Of a stretch of DNA of 64,000 bases, positions 20,262 through 32,128 are shown in pieces. The stretch comes from Myotis daubentonii. Taxonomy: Eukaryota > Chordata > Mammalia > Chiroptera > Vespertilionidae. The position numbers were made by a program, and so were the translations under genes. Location: assembly GCF_963259705.1 (NCBI RefSeq), contig NC_081844.1:101892671-101956670 (forward strand), given 5' to 3'. A model generated the notes under the pieces. The model was not told where the DNA came from. It worked only from the letters and a program-made list of their open reading frames with translations, and searched no databases. Position 1 is the first letter of the stretch; each line of letters opens with the position of its first letter.

Positions 20262-23200
20262 TTATATTATAATTAGAACATATCCATAGACAGACATACA
20301 CATATTTTATGAGTTGATACCAACCAATACTATATGAAATTCTCTAATCAATAGCAATTTGAGAAAAAAAGTATGGGGGCAACATCGACACCAGCTGGAG
20401 AATTGAAACTGAGCTCACACAAGTGGCAAGAGAAATTTTCTGTAGAAGTTTCTTTGGATCAATTATCTCCCCCTAAGCCACGGGCTTTGCCTTGCATTGG
20501 CGCCAGACACCTCATCATCCTGCCTCTTACACTGGACACTGATTATCAAACACCCTCTATTGCGCTGTTTGAACTACCATCCAATTCCCCCGCAGTCAAT
20601 CTCAAGTAAAACTGAAAGGCTATGTTAAAAGAGCACCAACCTTCAAAGTTGCATGTGGAAAATATTCATTTTTTGCACTCTGTGATTGAAGTCAGGGATG
20701 CCTTACTGTCAGAATTCTCAAATGTCACTCCTTCTCTGAGAGAATAGAGGCCATGGGAAGTGTGTGAAACTTTCCTTTTAAAAGAACTCCAAGTGAATAC
20801 TTAGTGGACACCAAAGGTGCCAGGTTGAAAAATGAAAGTGTTGGGGACCTGTGAAAAAACAGAGCTCTGGGACCTCAGCTGGCTCGGTTCGCATAATGAT
20901 GTCATTGGATAATGTGGCATTCATTTCCGGACCCCCATTTCAAAATTGGAGGTGAAAATGGTGACCTGGCTCAGGGGTCAGATGTTGAAAGACTTGATGG
21001 GTTAAGCGCTTCATATGAATTAGAGATGACAGCTGGCAGTGGTACCCAGGAGATTTGGCTCCCTGTCTCAGTTCTTTCATGATCTGTCTCTGTGCCCATA
21101 GGAACTTTCCATCTCTGAGGTTCCATTCCCTTGTCACAAAAGGAGGCGTTGGATGAGGGCTGGTGTTCTTTTAAGCTGAAACTTTATGAGTGAATGTGAT
21201 GACTTTTTTTCCTATAAAGTTACTTATACATGGGGAGTTTTATATAAAGCAAACAATGGCTTATGATCAAAAAAGCAAAATTAACCTTGAAAACTACATG
21301 TTGGAGACAAATTTAACATCTATCAGTTTTCTATAATTTCAACACTGCCAGGCGTTTTGTTTTTGAATGTTAGTTTCTGGGGGGTGGGGGTCAATGGCTG
21401 AACACAAATTGGGGTAGTTGGCTTACTTATGTTTAAGGGCCATTTGAAAATATACTAGCCCTTATGTGCTTAGTCCAGAAATGTCAAGTTTTTGATGCCT
21501 TACTGTGCAGATTTGGACTACATAAACATTTATTTGGGTGTTTATTTTGCTTAAATTACAATTTAATGCATTAATAAAAAATTCACAAACCTGGTTCTTC
21601 CTTAAGCTTTTTAATTCAGTATACTAAAACTACTATTCTATTTATAAGTATAACAAATTTTAGCAATTACCTTTAAGGAATCCTTTGATTACTGCTTGAT
21701 CCTATTTACAAATTTAGTTCATTAAACAACTTTAAACTTTTAAATTGCATGTGTATATTTAATACATTTGATTTCCTTTTAATTATTTCAATTTTTTGAT
21801 GGGTCTTATTAAGAAATTAAATAATGCTTATATATCTTATAAATAAAACTTCCAAATATAGCATTGTTAAAATTCCCGTATATGTTCCAATACTGAAAAT
21901 AAGCACAATAAGATTTCAACTTAAAACCCATCTAAATTAATTCATCAGTTTTATATTATAATTGGAATTATAAGACTGTCCAGTTACTTTAAGTCAAAAT
22001 CTTGTATACTTTGTAAGTACCTGAAAATAACAAATATACATAGTTTCCTTAACATAAAAATATTAATTATATGGTTTTATTCTTGTAAGTTTTTTTTTCT
22101 ATATTTCATTTCCCGGGTTAAAAATATTATCCACTAAGAAAATAATTACGTCACTTTATGCATATAGGGGATATCACCTTAGCCAGTTGAAATCCAATAA
22201 TGGAAAAGATATTAAGCAATAGGTATGCCTAGATGTGAAGACATCCAGGGTAATTTCTCTTTGCCCTAGCTGCCTATGAGCCCATTCCAACAGTCACTAT
22301 ACCTTCAACTCAGTAACTTAGACGATGTTCATAAGCTCTACACCTGCAGTGTGAGAAATAGTACTACTTAATCTACTACTCCAACCAGACCACCACATTA
22401 CTTGATTGAATTGGCGCCTTTATTCCTCTTCAGATTTTGAAATATTTTTGTATATAGCTGCAAAAATACATTTGGAATGATAAAACCTAGCACAGAAATA
22501 TTCTTCCTGTTTTGTGGGGCTGCATAACTTTTATTTAAAGACATTACAGAACTGTCTGACTGATTCTGTAGGTCAGGCATCTGTATGTGCTTAACAAAAA
22601 TGGGAAGCATTCTCACTATGAGGCTCATGCTTCAGGTACTGAGGCACATGCCCATTGAAGGGATGGAAAACAAAATTCCCCTGCTTTATTTATTCATTTT
22701 TATTTTTATTTCCCCCACCTCTGTATTTCACAAAAGGTGGGTCCTCTTAAGATTAATAATCTTGTGATGCCATTGCTTCATATTTTCTTCTACAGAATGC
22801 TGTCGTTCCCCAATGCTGTTCTAGGGAAGGGAGAGCTTTAGCAAAGGGCATATCCCTAAGATCTTGCCCCAGAGATTCAGCTTTACAGGAGCTCAATTTG
22901 ATCAAAGTGGTCGCACATGTTTAAAATGTGTGTAAGAGCAATTCAGACATACGTTTAGGATCTCTAGTCTGTTGGGTCAGGTGCCGGGAATTCTTAATAC
23001 CCATGTTTGGTAACTGTGTAGATATGAGACCCTGAACAACTCGTTTGGTCCCTCTGGGTATAACATCTTCACACGAGGAAACTGAGAAAAGGTGCCATCT
23101 TCTCCCAGTGTCTAAGAAGCTGCTGTCACTCCGGGGCCCAAAGCTACACACTCCCTCCACAAGTCAGAGAGTGAAAGTAGGGACTCAGCAGCTATTCCAA

Positions 23201-23847
23201 CTTTCTATTCCAACTGGAATCCAAGAACTAGAACAGCAATACCAGGGGGATCGGTGCGTCACTAGGCTAACTGCAATATGGAAGCATGCCGAACTCCGTT
23301 TATTATCTAACTTCCCCTCTTATTGGTCACCACAGCCTTTGGGATCCTCAAGCATTAGCATCAACTCAGAGCCCATATATGATAATTCCTAAAGATCTGA
23401 GTTTCCTTCTTCCCATTGCATGTTTATCTGGCTGAATGGTTATAGGCTATGTTACAGAAAGTCCAGAGGAATATTTTCAGCATATACTACAGCAGGGTCT
23501 CTTGGAGTAGAGGGATCTTTTGGTAAAAACCCCGACTTCCTTCATTCAAAGGGTATCAAATTGGTTCACCTGTTCAGGTCTAGACACTGGGTAAGAGGCC
23601 ATTAGTCTCCAGTAAGGTGACTTAAGTAAAGTCTCTTCTAACAGATCTGAATGTTTGACTTATTATGTATCTAAGTCAATATAATAGTTATCATCCAATT
23701 CAGGGTCTTTAAATATTTTTCTACAATAGGTCAGATAGTAACTATTTCAGGTATCACAGGCCAAATGATCCCTGTTGTCACTGGGGTATGAAAGCAACCA
23801 TAGAAAATACACATGTGAAAGATAGTGTTTTAATAAAACTATTTACA
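20262..23847. other. 3.6 kb single-copy DNA
   Basis: No gene, RNA or repeat family recognised. Reading frames reach 115 codons (23045-23392) but show no domains, and none is bounded by clear splice signals I would trust. Confidence 0.5.
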
Positions 23848-24004
23848 CCCAGCCAGCATGGCTTAGTGGTTGAGCATCCACCTATGAATCAGGAAGTCAG
23901 GTTTAGATTCCAGGTCAGGGCACATGCCCGGGTTGTGGGCTCTATCCCCAGTGTGGGGCATGCAATCAATATTTAATCAAATTTAAATATATTTATAAAA
24001 ACAA
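23848..24004 (+). mobile_element. Ves-like SINE, short variant
   Basis: tRNA-like head 'ccagccagcatggcttagtggttgagcatccacctatgaatcaggaagtcag' is followed by 'ggttgtgggctctatccccagtgtggggcatgcaatcaat', with no CT-rich middle. The 13-bp duplication aaaactatttaca lies at 23835-23847 and 24005-24017. Confidence 0.88.
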
Positions 24005-24017
24005 AAAACTATTTACA

Positions 24018-24612
24018 AAATGGCTGGCATGTCTAATTTGGTCTATGGGTCATCACTTCACAACCTCTTTTTCCTTCCAAAAAACCTCTGCTCTATTAGC
24101 TATTACCCCAAATCTTTCTTTAAAAATAATATAACAGCCACTCCAGCATTGCTGCCCATTATTGTACCTGTACTCTTGTCATTTGACTTTTGCCACCTAA
24201 TTATTTCCAGTGAAATCAGGGAGCTCCTTCAGGGAAGTTACTTTCCATAGTAATCACCTACAGACATCAGCCACCACAAAGCTTTTCAAGGATCCTAGCA
24301 GTCCCTCTTGCAGGCTTTCAATGATTGAAGAATTGTCTGGAGTCTTCCAGGGGACATAGAAAAGGAGTGGGTAGCATATGATAAATATACTACAGCACCC
24401 CAGTGTCCTAAATCTTTGAATTCCTTTTTAAACATTATTCCAGGAAAGATCTACTATCACAGTCTTATTAAATATCTATCACTGTTGAGTAAATGTTTCA
24501 GTCAGCCAACCAAGCAAACTATTAAAGCCACCGCTAATCTTCTAACACATTAGTACACTGTTCTGTTGTCCCCACCTTGGCTTAACAATCTCAGAATCCT
24601 TTTCTACACACA
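24018..24612. other. DNA without recognised content
   Basis: Single-copy sequence between a SINE and the Helitron array. No gene recognised. Confidence 0.45.
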
Positions 24613-24977
24613 CTAGAGGCCTGGTGCACAAAATTCATGCACGGGGGGGTGGAGGGTGGTCCCTCAGCTCAGCCTGCACCCTCTTGCAGTTCAGGACCCC
24701 TTGCTCCTTACCACCCACCTGCTCGCTGCTCCTTACCACTCAGCTCACTGATCCTTAGTGCTGCCATGGAAGTTGGAGAGGCTCTAGCCACCGCCACTGC
24801 GCTCGCCAGCCATGAGCCCTGCTTCTGGCTGAGCGGTGCTCCCCCTGTGGGAGCACACTGAGCACCAGGGGACAGCTCCTCCATTGGGTGTCTGCACCCT
24901 AGTGGTCAGTGCTCATCATGGCGACCGGTCATTCTGGTTGTTTCACCATAATGGTCACTGAGCTTTTATTATATAGA
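24613..24977 (-). mobile_element. HeliBat-type Helitron (array 3, unit a)
   Basis: Begins ctagaggcctggtgcac with hairpin gcacaaaattcatgc. Ends cttttattatataga against unit b. The left flank is A. Confidence 0.88.
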
Positions 24978-25826
24978 CTAGAGGCCTGGTGAACAAAAAT
25001 TTGTGCACTCGGGGGGGTCCCTCAGCCCAGCCTGCGTCCTCTCACAGTCTGGGACCCCTCGGGAGATAACGCCCCACTGGCTTAGGCCTGCTCCCTGGTG
25101 GCAGAGGGCAGGCCCAATCCCTAGGTGCAGCCCCTGGTCGTGCTCAGAGCAGGGCCGATTGGGGAGTTGGGGTGCCGCCCCCTGTCATGCACAGAGCAGA
25201 GCGGATTGGGAGGTTGCGATGCCACCCTCAGTCACGCTCAGGGTAGGGCCGATTGGGGGGTTGGGGCACCGCCCCCTGTCACGCACAGAGCAGGGCCAAT
25301 CAGGGGGTTGGGGCTCCGTACCCTGTCACGCACAGAGCAGGGCCCATCAGGGGGTTGAGGAGCTCCCCCCTGTCACTCACAGAGTAGGGCCGATAGGGGA
25401 GTTGGGGCACCGCCCCCTGTCACACACAGAGCAGGGCCGATCAGGGGGTTAGGGTGCCGCCACTGTCACACTCAGGGTAGGGCCGATGGGGAGGTTATGG
25501 CTCTACCCCATCACACACAGAGCAGGGCCTGTGACGGGGGGGGGGGGCTCTTGGGGCACTGCCCTCTATCACCCACAGAGCAGGGCTGATCAGGGGGTTG
25601 GGGCACCGCCACTCTCACACTCAGGGCAGGGCCAATGGGGAGGTTGTGGCCCCGCCCCCTGTCACACACAGAGTCGCAGGGCGATCAGGGGGTTTGGGCG
25701 CTGCCCCCTGTCACGCTGATCCTGGTGCCAGGACGCCTCTTGATTCAGCTGATCCCGGTGCTGGGAGGCCTTGCAGCTCCTCTGATCCCTGTGCTGGGAG
25801 GCATATTACCCTTTTACTATATAGGA
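24978..25826 (-). mobile_element. HeliBat-type Helitron (array 3, unit b) with large minisatellite
   Basis: Begins ctagaggcctggtgaac and ends ttttactatatagga. Most of the body is the minisatellite at 25110-25720. The junction to unit c is identical to that at 10472/10473. Confidence 0.88.
25110..25720. repeat. GC-rich minisatellite inside a Helitron, about 60-bp units
   Basis: About ten units, each built on 'cccctgtcacgcacagagcagggccgat' then 'ggggggttggggcaccg'. Unit lengths and bases vary. It produces repetitive open frames with no protein meaning. Confidence 0.9.
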
Positions 25827-26454
25827 TAGAGGCCTGGTGCTTGGGTGGGGCTGGCTGGTTTGCCCTGAAGGGTGTCCTGGATCAGGGTGGGGGTCCCCAC
25901 TGGGGTGCCTGGTCAGCCTGGGTGAGGGGATGATGGCTATTTGCAACTGGTCACACACCCTTCAGGGTGGGGGTCCCCACTGGGGTGCCTGGCCAGTCTG
26001 GGTGAGGGGCTGAGGGCTGTTTTCAGGCCGACTGAAGCTCCCAACTGCTCCTTTTTTTCTTTTTCTTTTTTATTCTGGGCCAGCTTTAGCTCTGGCTCCA
26101 GCTCTGAGGCTTCTGCTGCTGAAAGCAGGTATCTGGTTTGTTTGGGTTCTATAATCGAAACAATGTATAAGTCCAGCTCTGAGATCCTAGCTTGCTGAAA
26201 GCAGGTTTCTGGGGTTTTGTTTAGCTTCTATATTTGTTACAATGTTTCAAACTGCAAGCTCAGAGGCCAGCAAGGCAGGCGTGGAATGTTGGATTCCTCC
26301 GTCACTGAAGCAAGCAAGCCCCATGTTAGCTTGAAGCTGTCTGGCTGCCGGCCGCCATCTTGGCTGGCAGTTAATTTCCATATCGCCCTGATTAGCCAAT
26401 GGGAAGGGTAGCGATCGTACGCTAATTACCATGCTTCTCTTTTATTAGATAGGA
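25827..26454 (-). mobile_element. HeliBat-type Helitron (array 3, unit c; fused partner of unit b)
   Basis: Begins tagaggcctggtgcttggg, without the C of CTAG, and ends ttttattagatagga. Its body matches 10473-11061. A roughly 60-bp segment around 'cagggtgggggtccccactggggtgcctgg' is duplicated inside it (about 25880 and 25965). Confidence 0.87.
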
Positions 26455-26782
26455 CTAGAGGCCTGGTGCATGAAATTCGTGCATGGAGGGAGGAGGGGGT
26501 CCCTCAGCCCAGCATGAACCTTCTCAAATCTGGGACATCCCTCTTGCAATCTGAGACCACTGGCTCCTAACCGCTCACCTACCTGCCTGCCTGGTCACCC
26601 CTAACTGCCCTCCTCTGCCAACCTGATTGCTCCTAACTGCTCTCCCCTGCTGGCCTGATTGCCTGTAACTGCCTCTGCCTTGGCCCCCGCTACTATGGCT
26701 TTATCCAGAAGAAAGACAGGACGATCAGGAGATGTCTGTTTGACCTGGTCTAATTAGCATATTAGCCTTTTATTAGTATAGA
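26455..26782 (-). mobile_element. HeliBat-type Helitron (array 3, unit d)
   Basis: Begins ctagaggcctggtgcatg with hairpin gcatgaaattcgtgc. Ends ttattagtataga|T. Its 5' end resembles unit 2a (9724-10006). Confidence 0.9.
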
Positions 26783-27563
26783 TTACCCAGGTTCTGCCAC
26801 TATAAATTAACTGAGTCTTTCAATTCCTTAAATACATAAGATATCTCCTTCTAGACTAAACTTTGCTCTCATAATCCTGGACCTACACAGATCTGACTCT
26901 AGTTTGGGGCATTAAGTCAATAAGTGGAAATGAGAGTGTATCTTGAAAATAATTGGCATCATCATGCAAAGTAACTGACTCAGTTGAGCTTATTATAGGT
27001 TCTTAAAGCAAGAGAGAGCTAGTTTCTGCTTCCTTGGGGAACAAGAATTGCTTCCCCTTGAAAAAGAAGCTCACAGGGAGTTGGAGTTTCAAACTTTTGG
27101 ATTAATTTGAATCCACTCACAGATCCTCATTACAATTTTTAGGAGTTTTACTCCTTGTTAACCAATGCCCTGACATTTATATAAGAGACATGCTGAGGCT
27201 GTGTATTCAATGTATGTTGTTTTTCTACAATTTATACGATCAAATTTTGGGTCTGATTTTCAGTGGCTCAGTTCTGTCACCCCAGAAGGAACTGTACAAG
27301 GGCCATCACACAATCTCTCTGTCCACATTATTAGCTGAGTATCGAAAGCCAGGATTTTATTTTTTCTCTTTAAGTCCTCCAGCATAGTCGGAAGCTATAT
27401 GACTGCCCTTCGGTCCTTGGAATCATGTTGACTATGAAGCAGACACTTGGCATCTTCAAACTGGGCATTAATAGGCACCTCATTCCAGGTGATGACAGAA
27501 TAATTTCAGTTACTGTGTTGTCACTGCATGACGTGTATTACCAGTTTCCCATTTTTTACTGTC
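26783..27563. other. Single-copy DNA
   Basis: Nothing recognised. Confidence 0.45.
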
Positions 27564-27579
27564 AATAAGATCACAATGG

Positions 27580-27805
27580 ACCCTAGCTGGTTTGGCTCAG
27601 TGAATAGAACATCAGCCTGTGGAATGAAAGGCCCTAGGTTCAATTCCAGTCAAGGGCACATGCCCATCCCCAAGGGCACATGCTCGATCCCCAGCAGGGG
27701 GTGTGCAGGAGACAGCCAATCAATGATTCTCTCTCATCATTGATATCTCCATCTCTCTCTCCCTCTTCCTTCCTTTCTGAAATTAATAAAACTATATTTT
27801 AAAAA
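27580..27805 (+). mobile_element. Ves SINE
   Basis: Starts 'accctagctggtttggctcagtgaatagaacatcagcctg' and has the B-box-like 'ggttcaattcc' and a CT-rich tail. A 17-bp part, 'caagggcacatgc(c/t)c', is duplicated inside it. A perfect 16-bp duplication, aataagatcacaatgg, lies at 27564-27579 and 27806-27821. Confidence 0.95.
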
Positions 27806-27821
27806 AATAAGATCACAATGG

Positions 27822-28303
27822 TACTTAGACCCAAACAGATTTATAACTAATTTCAGATTTGGGGGACTTCTGGAAACATTCTTGGTGTAATGCTCCACCC
27901 ATTAGTGTTCAGTTAGGAAAACAAAACATGTAGACATTTCAAAAACAGGAAGGTTTAACACAAAGAGTTGGAGCAACAGAGAAAAGAAAGGAGGGCTAGA
28001 GAATCAAAGGGTAGATTGTTATTGCTTAAAGTTCCAGGAGCTGCTGAGCCTGCCCCTGTACTGCTGCCTGTGGGCACACTGCTGCTCCTGCTTCTGCTTC
28101 CCTAGAGGCACTGAAATAAGAAAGGAAGGAAGGAAGAGAGGGAGGAAGAATGGAGAAAGAAAAAGAAGAAGAAAACCTCTTTTGCTCTGGTCCTCTCATC
28201 TCCAACTGGTACTCCCATTGGCAAAACCTAACAGGAACCCAGTTGGCAAGGGTATCTGAAAACAGTTTTCCAGCTTCCAGACCCAGGAGTAGAAAGGAGA
28301 GTA
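27822..28303. other. Probable old interspersed repeat, class unknown
   Basis: Text such as 'aaaaacaggaaggtttaacacaaagagttgg' and 'cccattggcaaaacctaacaggaacccagttggcaaggg' feels like a decayed LTR-type mammalian repeat that I cannot name. A GGAA-rich stretch lies near 28115-28145. No gene. Confidence 0.3.
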
Positions 28304-28393
28304 TAGTAATCCCCTCTAATCTGTGTGGACACAGTCCAAGACCCCCAGCACATACCTGAAAGCATGGGTAGCACCATGCCCTATAAATATCTA

Positions 28394-28694
28394 TCTATAT
28401 AAAACCCTAATATGCAAATCGACCAAACAGTGGAATGATGGATGGAATGACCAGTAGCTATGACATGTACTGATCACCAGGGGGCAGACACGCAATGCAG
28501 GAGCTTCCCCTAGCCCACAGGTCCCAACCAGCAGCGCTGGCAGGGGGCAGTGCCAGCGAACAGGTGGTGCCAGGCCAAGGCAGGTGCAAGCGGAGGCCCC
28601 AATCATCCCGCTGGTCGCCCCACAGATCTGCCCTGGTCACCAGCCATGCCTAGGGGCCCTACTCACACATGAATTTTGTGCACCAGGCCTCTAG
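28394..28694 (+). mobile_element. HeliBat-type Helitron inside Tigger1
   Basis: Starts A|TCTATATAAAACCCTAATATGC. Ends with the hairpin-like acatgaattttgtgcaccaggcctctag|T. Confidence 0.92.
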
Positions 28695-28852
28695 TACATT
28701 TATGACTATGATGAAGCTTATAAATCAGTCACAGTAAGAGATTAATAGTCACCAAAGACAAAGTAGAACAATTATTACATTAGACAGCAACAAAAGTTAT
28801 GTGAAGGTCTCCATACCTCCCTCTCGCCCTCTCTCCTTCCCTCCTTCCCTTT

Positions 28853-29307
28853 TCAGTCCAAACCTGTTCCTGAATCTGTGAAACCATTTGCAGTAAGTAG
28901 CTTGGTGTCACTTGCTTCAGTGGATCCTTTGCTGAAGTCTTGGTATAGGTACAGTGCTTTCTGGTAAAACACGTTGTTGTGACTTGAAACATGCTTTCTG
29001 TTCATGTCTTCCTTCGGCAAATGTAAAGCCTTTTCCATCTTAATTAAGCACTTATTACAAGCTGTGGATGTAACTTTTGCAGTTTGAAGTGTGACAGCAA
29101 AAAAGAACAAATTTCTTTTTCCTTCTTTACAAGGTCACAAATAGAAGATTCCTTCTTACTGTAGATCTTAGCCACCTTAGCATATCATTTCTTTTCTTTC
29201 CTTATTAAATTGAGAACTTTCAACTTTTCATTTAAAGGAAGCACTTTACGGCTCCCCTTTGGCATCTCTGATGTGCTAGCATCAGCACGCTTGCTCTTTG
29301 GGGCCAT
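28853..29307 (-). pseudogene. Tigger1 transposase remnant (pogo family), N-terminal third, broken
   Basis: From the ATG at 29307-29305 the minus strand encodes the start MAPKSKRADAS followed by the basic nuclear-localisation and HTH (CENPB-type) start of Tigger1 transposase. A TGA replaces a codon in the 'RKEKKSYAEVA' region near 29190, and the frame shifts near 29120. The next stretch (29110-28853) reads TLQTAKVTSTACNKCLIKME, then KALHLPKEDMNRKHV, and further on DFSKGSTEASDTK, matching the family. Everything after about residue 150, including the DDE catalytic domain, is deleted. The intact enzyme would cut at TA sites; this copy cannot. Identification is strong and inactivation certain. Confidence 0.88.
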
Positions 29308-29605
29308 TATGAAGTAAATAGGGTGACTTGAACAACAAGCACTGTGATACCTGGACAATTGGCCTGATAACCAAGACGGCTAATAAGAGCGATGCTAACA
29401 GCAGGTGTGTGTGGCAGCGTGGAGGCGCTGGACGGGAAGGACCTCAACAGCCCAAGATTTCACCATATGATTGGAACAGAGAGCAATTTAAAATGCATAA
29501 GTTGTTTACTTCTGTACTCTTCTATTTAATATTTTTGGACTGTAGCCGACTTGGGTAACTAAAATCACAGAAAGCAAAACTGCGGATCAGGGGGGACTAC
29601 TTGTA

Positions 29606-30290
29606 CCAAAAGGTAAGGTGGAAGCCAAGAGACAACAGACAATGCCTAGAATTCCAGAGAAGCCTCAGGCATTGCATGGACTCTCTCCAGCTGCAGAAGA
29701 TTTGCTGAAACAGCCTGTACTCTCTACACGTATAACCAACGCTGGACCCAGTCATCCCAACGTCTTGTCTTTGCTTTCCACATGTTATTAGCAGTGGTTT
29801 TTGTTTTATATGTGGGAACTAAATCTTCTGGTATTTTGTTTTTGTGGTAACCGAAGCAATGAATTTATTATGCATACTCGAGTTGGCTTGGTGGAATTCA
29901 TTTTCCTATTGTAACCAATCACTACAAATCTTCAAATGACAGACTGTTTCACCCTCTCAATCCCCTGAGTCATTTATTATGGCTGCAAATAAATAAATTG
30001 CTTGGGGCCCAGTTCTGCTGGTGATATGTGAGTGAGTTAGACTAGTGAACGTAAATACCCCGCATATTGACTTTAAAAAAGGAAAAAGAAAGAAATGGAT
30101 CCTATTTTCCTTTAGCTCTTTGCACTGCTAATCAAAGCTAATTACAATGCAGTGAATTTTTTAAAATAGCAGCAGGTTGGTCTTTTGTAATGGAGGGTAT
30201 ATAGCTGCCTATATACTCTGATTTAAGTGTGTGAGCCAGAAACATAATCTGGCACCACTCTGATATTCTTAATTAATTCTGAATTTTAAG
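29606..30290. other. Single-copy DNA
   Basis: No repeat or gene recognised. ATTA/TAAT-rich around 30115-30170, where 'gcactgctaatcaaagctaattacaatgcag' has the look of conserved noncoding DNA. Confidence 0.4.
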
Positions 30291-30485
30291 TGACTTTAAA
30301 ATTTCTTAGGTACCTACTGTGTGCAGGGAAATGTCCCATTTACTAGAGGAATTTAGAGCATGTTCTTTGACTCCAGAAAGCTAGAATTAATTTGAAGAGG
30401 CAAATATGCACAAAATGTGGTGGGTGCCTTGTTCTTCATATGGAAAAAGACAGGAACAGGGGCCAAGTAGTCCTTGACTGCAAAC
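30290..30485 (+). mobile_element. L2-like LINE fragment
   Basis: Contains 'cttaggtacctactgtgtgcagggaaatgtcc' and the following lines in L2 3' order. Weak match. Confidence 0.4.
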
Positions 30486-31570
30486 TCAGTTTGTAGTCTC
30501 GACATTTCCATGTTCTTTACAACCCACAGCTCCCGCAGGTGAGTTCATGCTTTCCTGATGGTGGTCAGACTCCGCCCAAACGCTACTAGGGTTCTCCCAG
30601 AAGGCTGAGCGCCCAAGAGCACAGGTGTCTCCCGGTAGAGCAAGCGTGGGGAGGTGGTGTGGCCAGTGTCCGTCCTGGAGCGCCCTCCGCCGGCCCCAGA
30701 TGTGTGTCAAAGCAGAAGCTTGCTCCTCAGCCTGAGGCTGGAGGACTAGCAGACACGTGTCTTCCACACGCTGTCCCCAGGAGCCTCTCGATGGGTGCTT
30801 CTGCTCTGGGCCACGAAGAAGGTGAGTCCAAGCTCACTAGCCTTTTACTTAAATCTTAGCCCCGTGGGTAGTGGGCACGGGAGTCCTGTTGGTTTTCAAA
30901 GCTGGATGTTTGGGGGCTGGTATCTCACGTGCAGGTCTTAAAAATGTGCAGTTCAGCTCTTTGCCCCTTAGGGAGGAGCTCCGAGTTGATTGTCCTCTGA
31001 CTGAGGGTGGCCGCCACAGGTGGGTTTCTCTGAGATCGGGTCCCAGCCTCTCCTACCAGCTTCCATGGGGGCTTCTCTCCTTTCCCCATGCGTGCCCCGC
31101 GCAGCCAGTGTTTAGGTTTTTGTCAGAAGAAGTTGTTCCATGTGTAGCTGTGGATTCCGTGTGTTCATGGGAGGAGGTGAACGGAGGATTCCCTTACATT
31201 GCCATCTTGAACCAGAACCCATCCATATTTATGTGAATGTGGGCATGTGCCTACGATAGGAGAATCATTTCGTCAAGGGCAAAAGGGAAGTCCTCTTTAC
31301 TCTGAGTTGAGGCATTTATCACTCTGTCCTTGGCTGATCCTGCCCTTAGGACCACGAGGATGTCGTTGCTTGACGGTCTCCTGAATTTTTCCTGTGCCTC
31401 AATGTCTTTTGACCAAGTCAGGTGAATTTTAGGTAACCTGAGAGGGCATGGCACGTGATCTGCCTCAAGTGCAAGCAATAACGGGGAGCATTTCTAATGA
31501 GAGTTTAAAAACAGTATTAAGACCAACTAAAACCATCGCTTTTTATTATGATCCTGTTCCAACAGTACTA
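30486..31570. other. GC-richer DNA, possible ancient repeat in part
   Basis: 30860-31215 ends 'gggaggaggtgaacggaggattcccttacattgccatcttgaacc', which recalls the end of an old mammalian repeat that I cannot name. The 121-codon frame at 30871-31236 lies inside this text and is probably not a gene. Confidence 0.35.
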
Positions 31571-31778
31571 CACAGTGCTGTTGCGAGTTAAATTGCATCC
31601 TCCCAGAAAGATACGTTGAAGTCCTAACTCCCAAGACCTCAGAACGTGATGCTGATTGGAAATAAGGTTGTTGCAGATGTAATTAATTTAAGATGAGGTC
31701 ATACTGGAGAAAGGTGAGCCCCTAATCCAGTGGTTCTCAACCTTGGCTGCACATTAGAATCACCTGGGAATCTTTTTA

Positions 31779-32002
31779 TTTTTATTTTTTTTAATATATT
31801 TTATTGATTTTTTACAGAGAGGAAGGGAGAGAGATAGAGAGTTAGAAACATCGATGAGAGAGAAACATCGACCAGCTGCCTCCTGCACATCTCCTACTGG
31901 GGATATGCCCGCAACCCAGGTACATGCCCTTGACCAGAATCGAACCTGGGACCTTTCAGTCCGCAGGCCGACGCTCTATCCACTGAGCCAAACTGGTTTC
32001 AG
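31779..32002 (-). mobile_element. Ves SINE, reverse, nested in the hAT
   Basis: Reverse-oriented Ves: 'ttttttacagagaggaagggagagagatagagagttag' through 'gaatcgaacctgggacc...ccgcaggccgacgctctatccactgagcca'. A 16-bp duplication, cctgggaatcttttta, lies at 31763-31778 and 32003-32018. Confidence 0.95.
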
Positions 32003-32028
32003 CCTGGGAATCTTTTTAAAATCCTGAC

Positions 32029-32128
32029 TTCTGGGCCTCATCCTCCGGAAATTCTGTTTCTTTGTTACTAATGTTGTGGCCCCACCCCATAACAAAGAAA
32101 CAGAATTTCCGGAGGATGAGGCCCAGAA
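32029..32128. repeat. 39-bp perfect inverted repeat, 22-nt loop
   Basis: 32029-32067 and 32090-32128 are exact reverse complements (left arm starts TTCTGGGCCTCATCCTCCGG). Pairing continues outward with about four mismatches to the ends of the hAT. Confidence 0.95.

Larger units (their letters stand above)
28304..29603 (-). mobile_element. Tigger1-like DNA transposon, internally deleted
   Basis: Left end tagtaatcccctctaatctg and right end cggatcaggggggactacttg are inverted and lie between TA dinucleotides (28302-28303, 29604-29605). The plus-strand left part 'cagtccaagacccccagcac' and the minus-strand ORF start identify Tigger1. A large internal deletion follows the partial ORF, and a Helitron (28394-28694) sits in the 3' part. 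Confidence 0.88.

Noticed and set aside
25003..25933. Repetitive frames of 64-149 codons
   Set aside because: They are translations of the Helitron minisatellite.
30871..31236. 121-codon plus-strand frame
   Set aside because: It overlaps text resembling an ancient interspersed repeat; no protein character.
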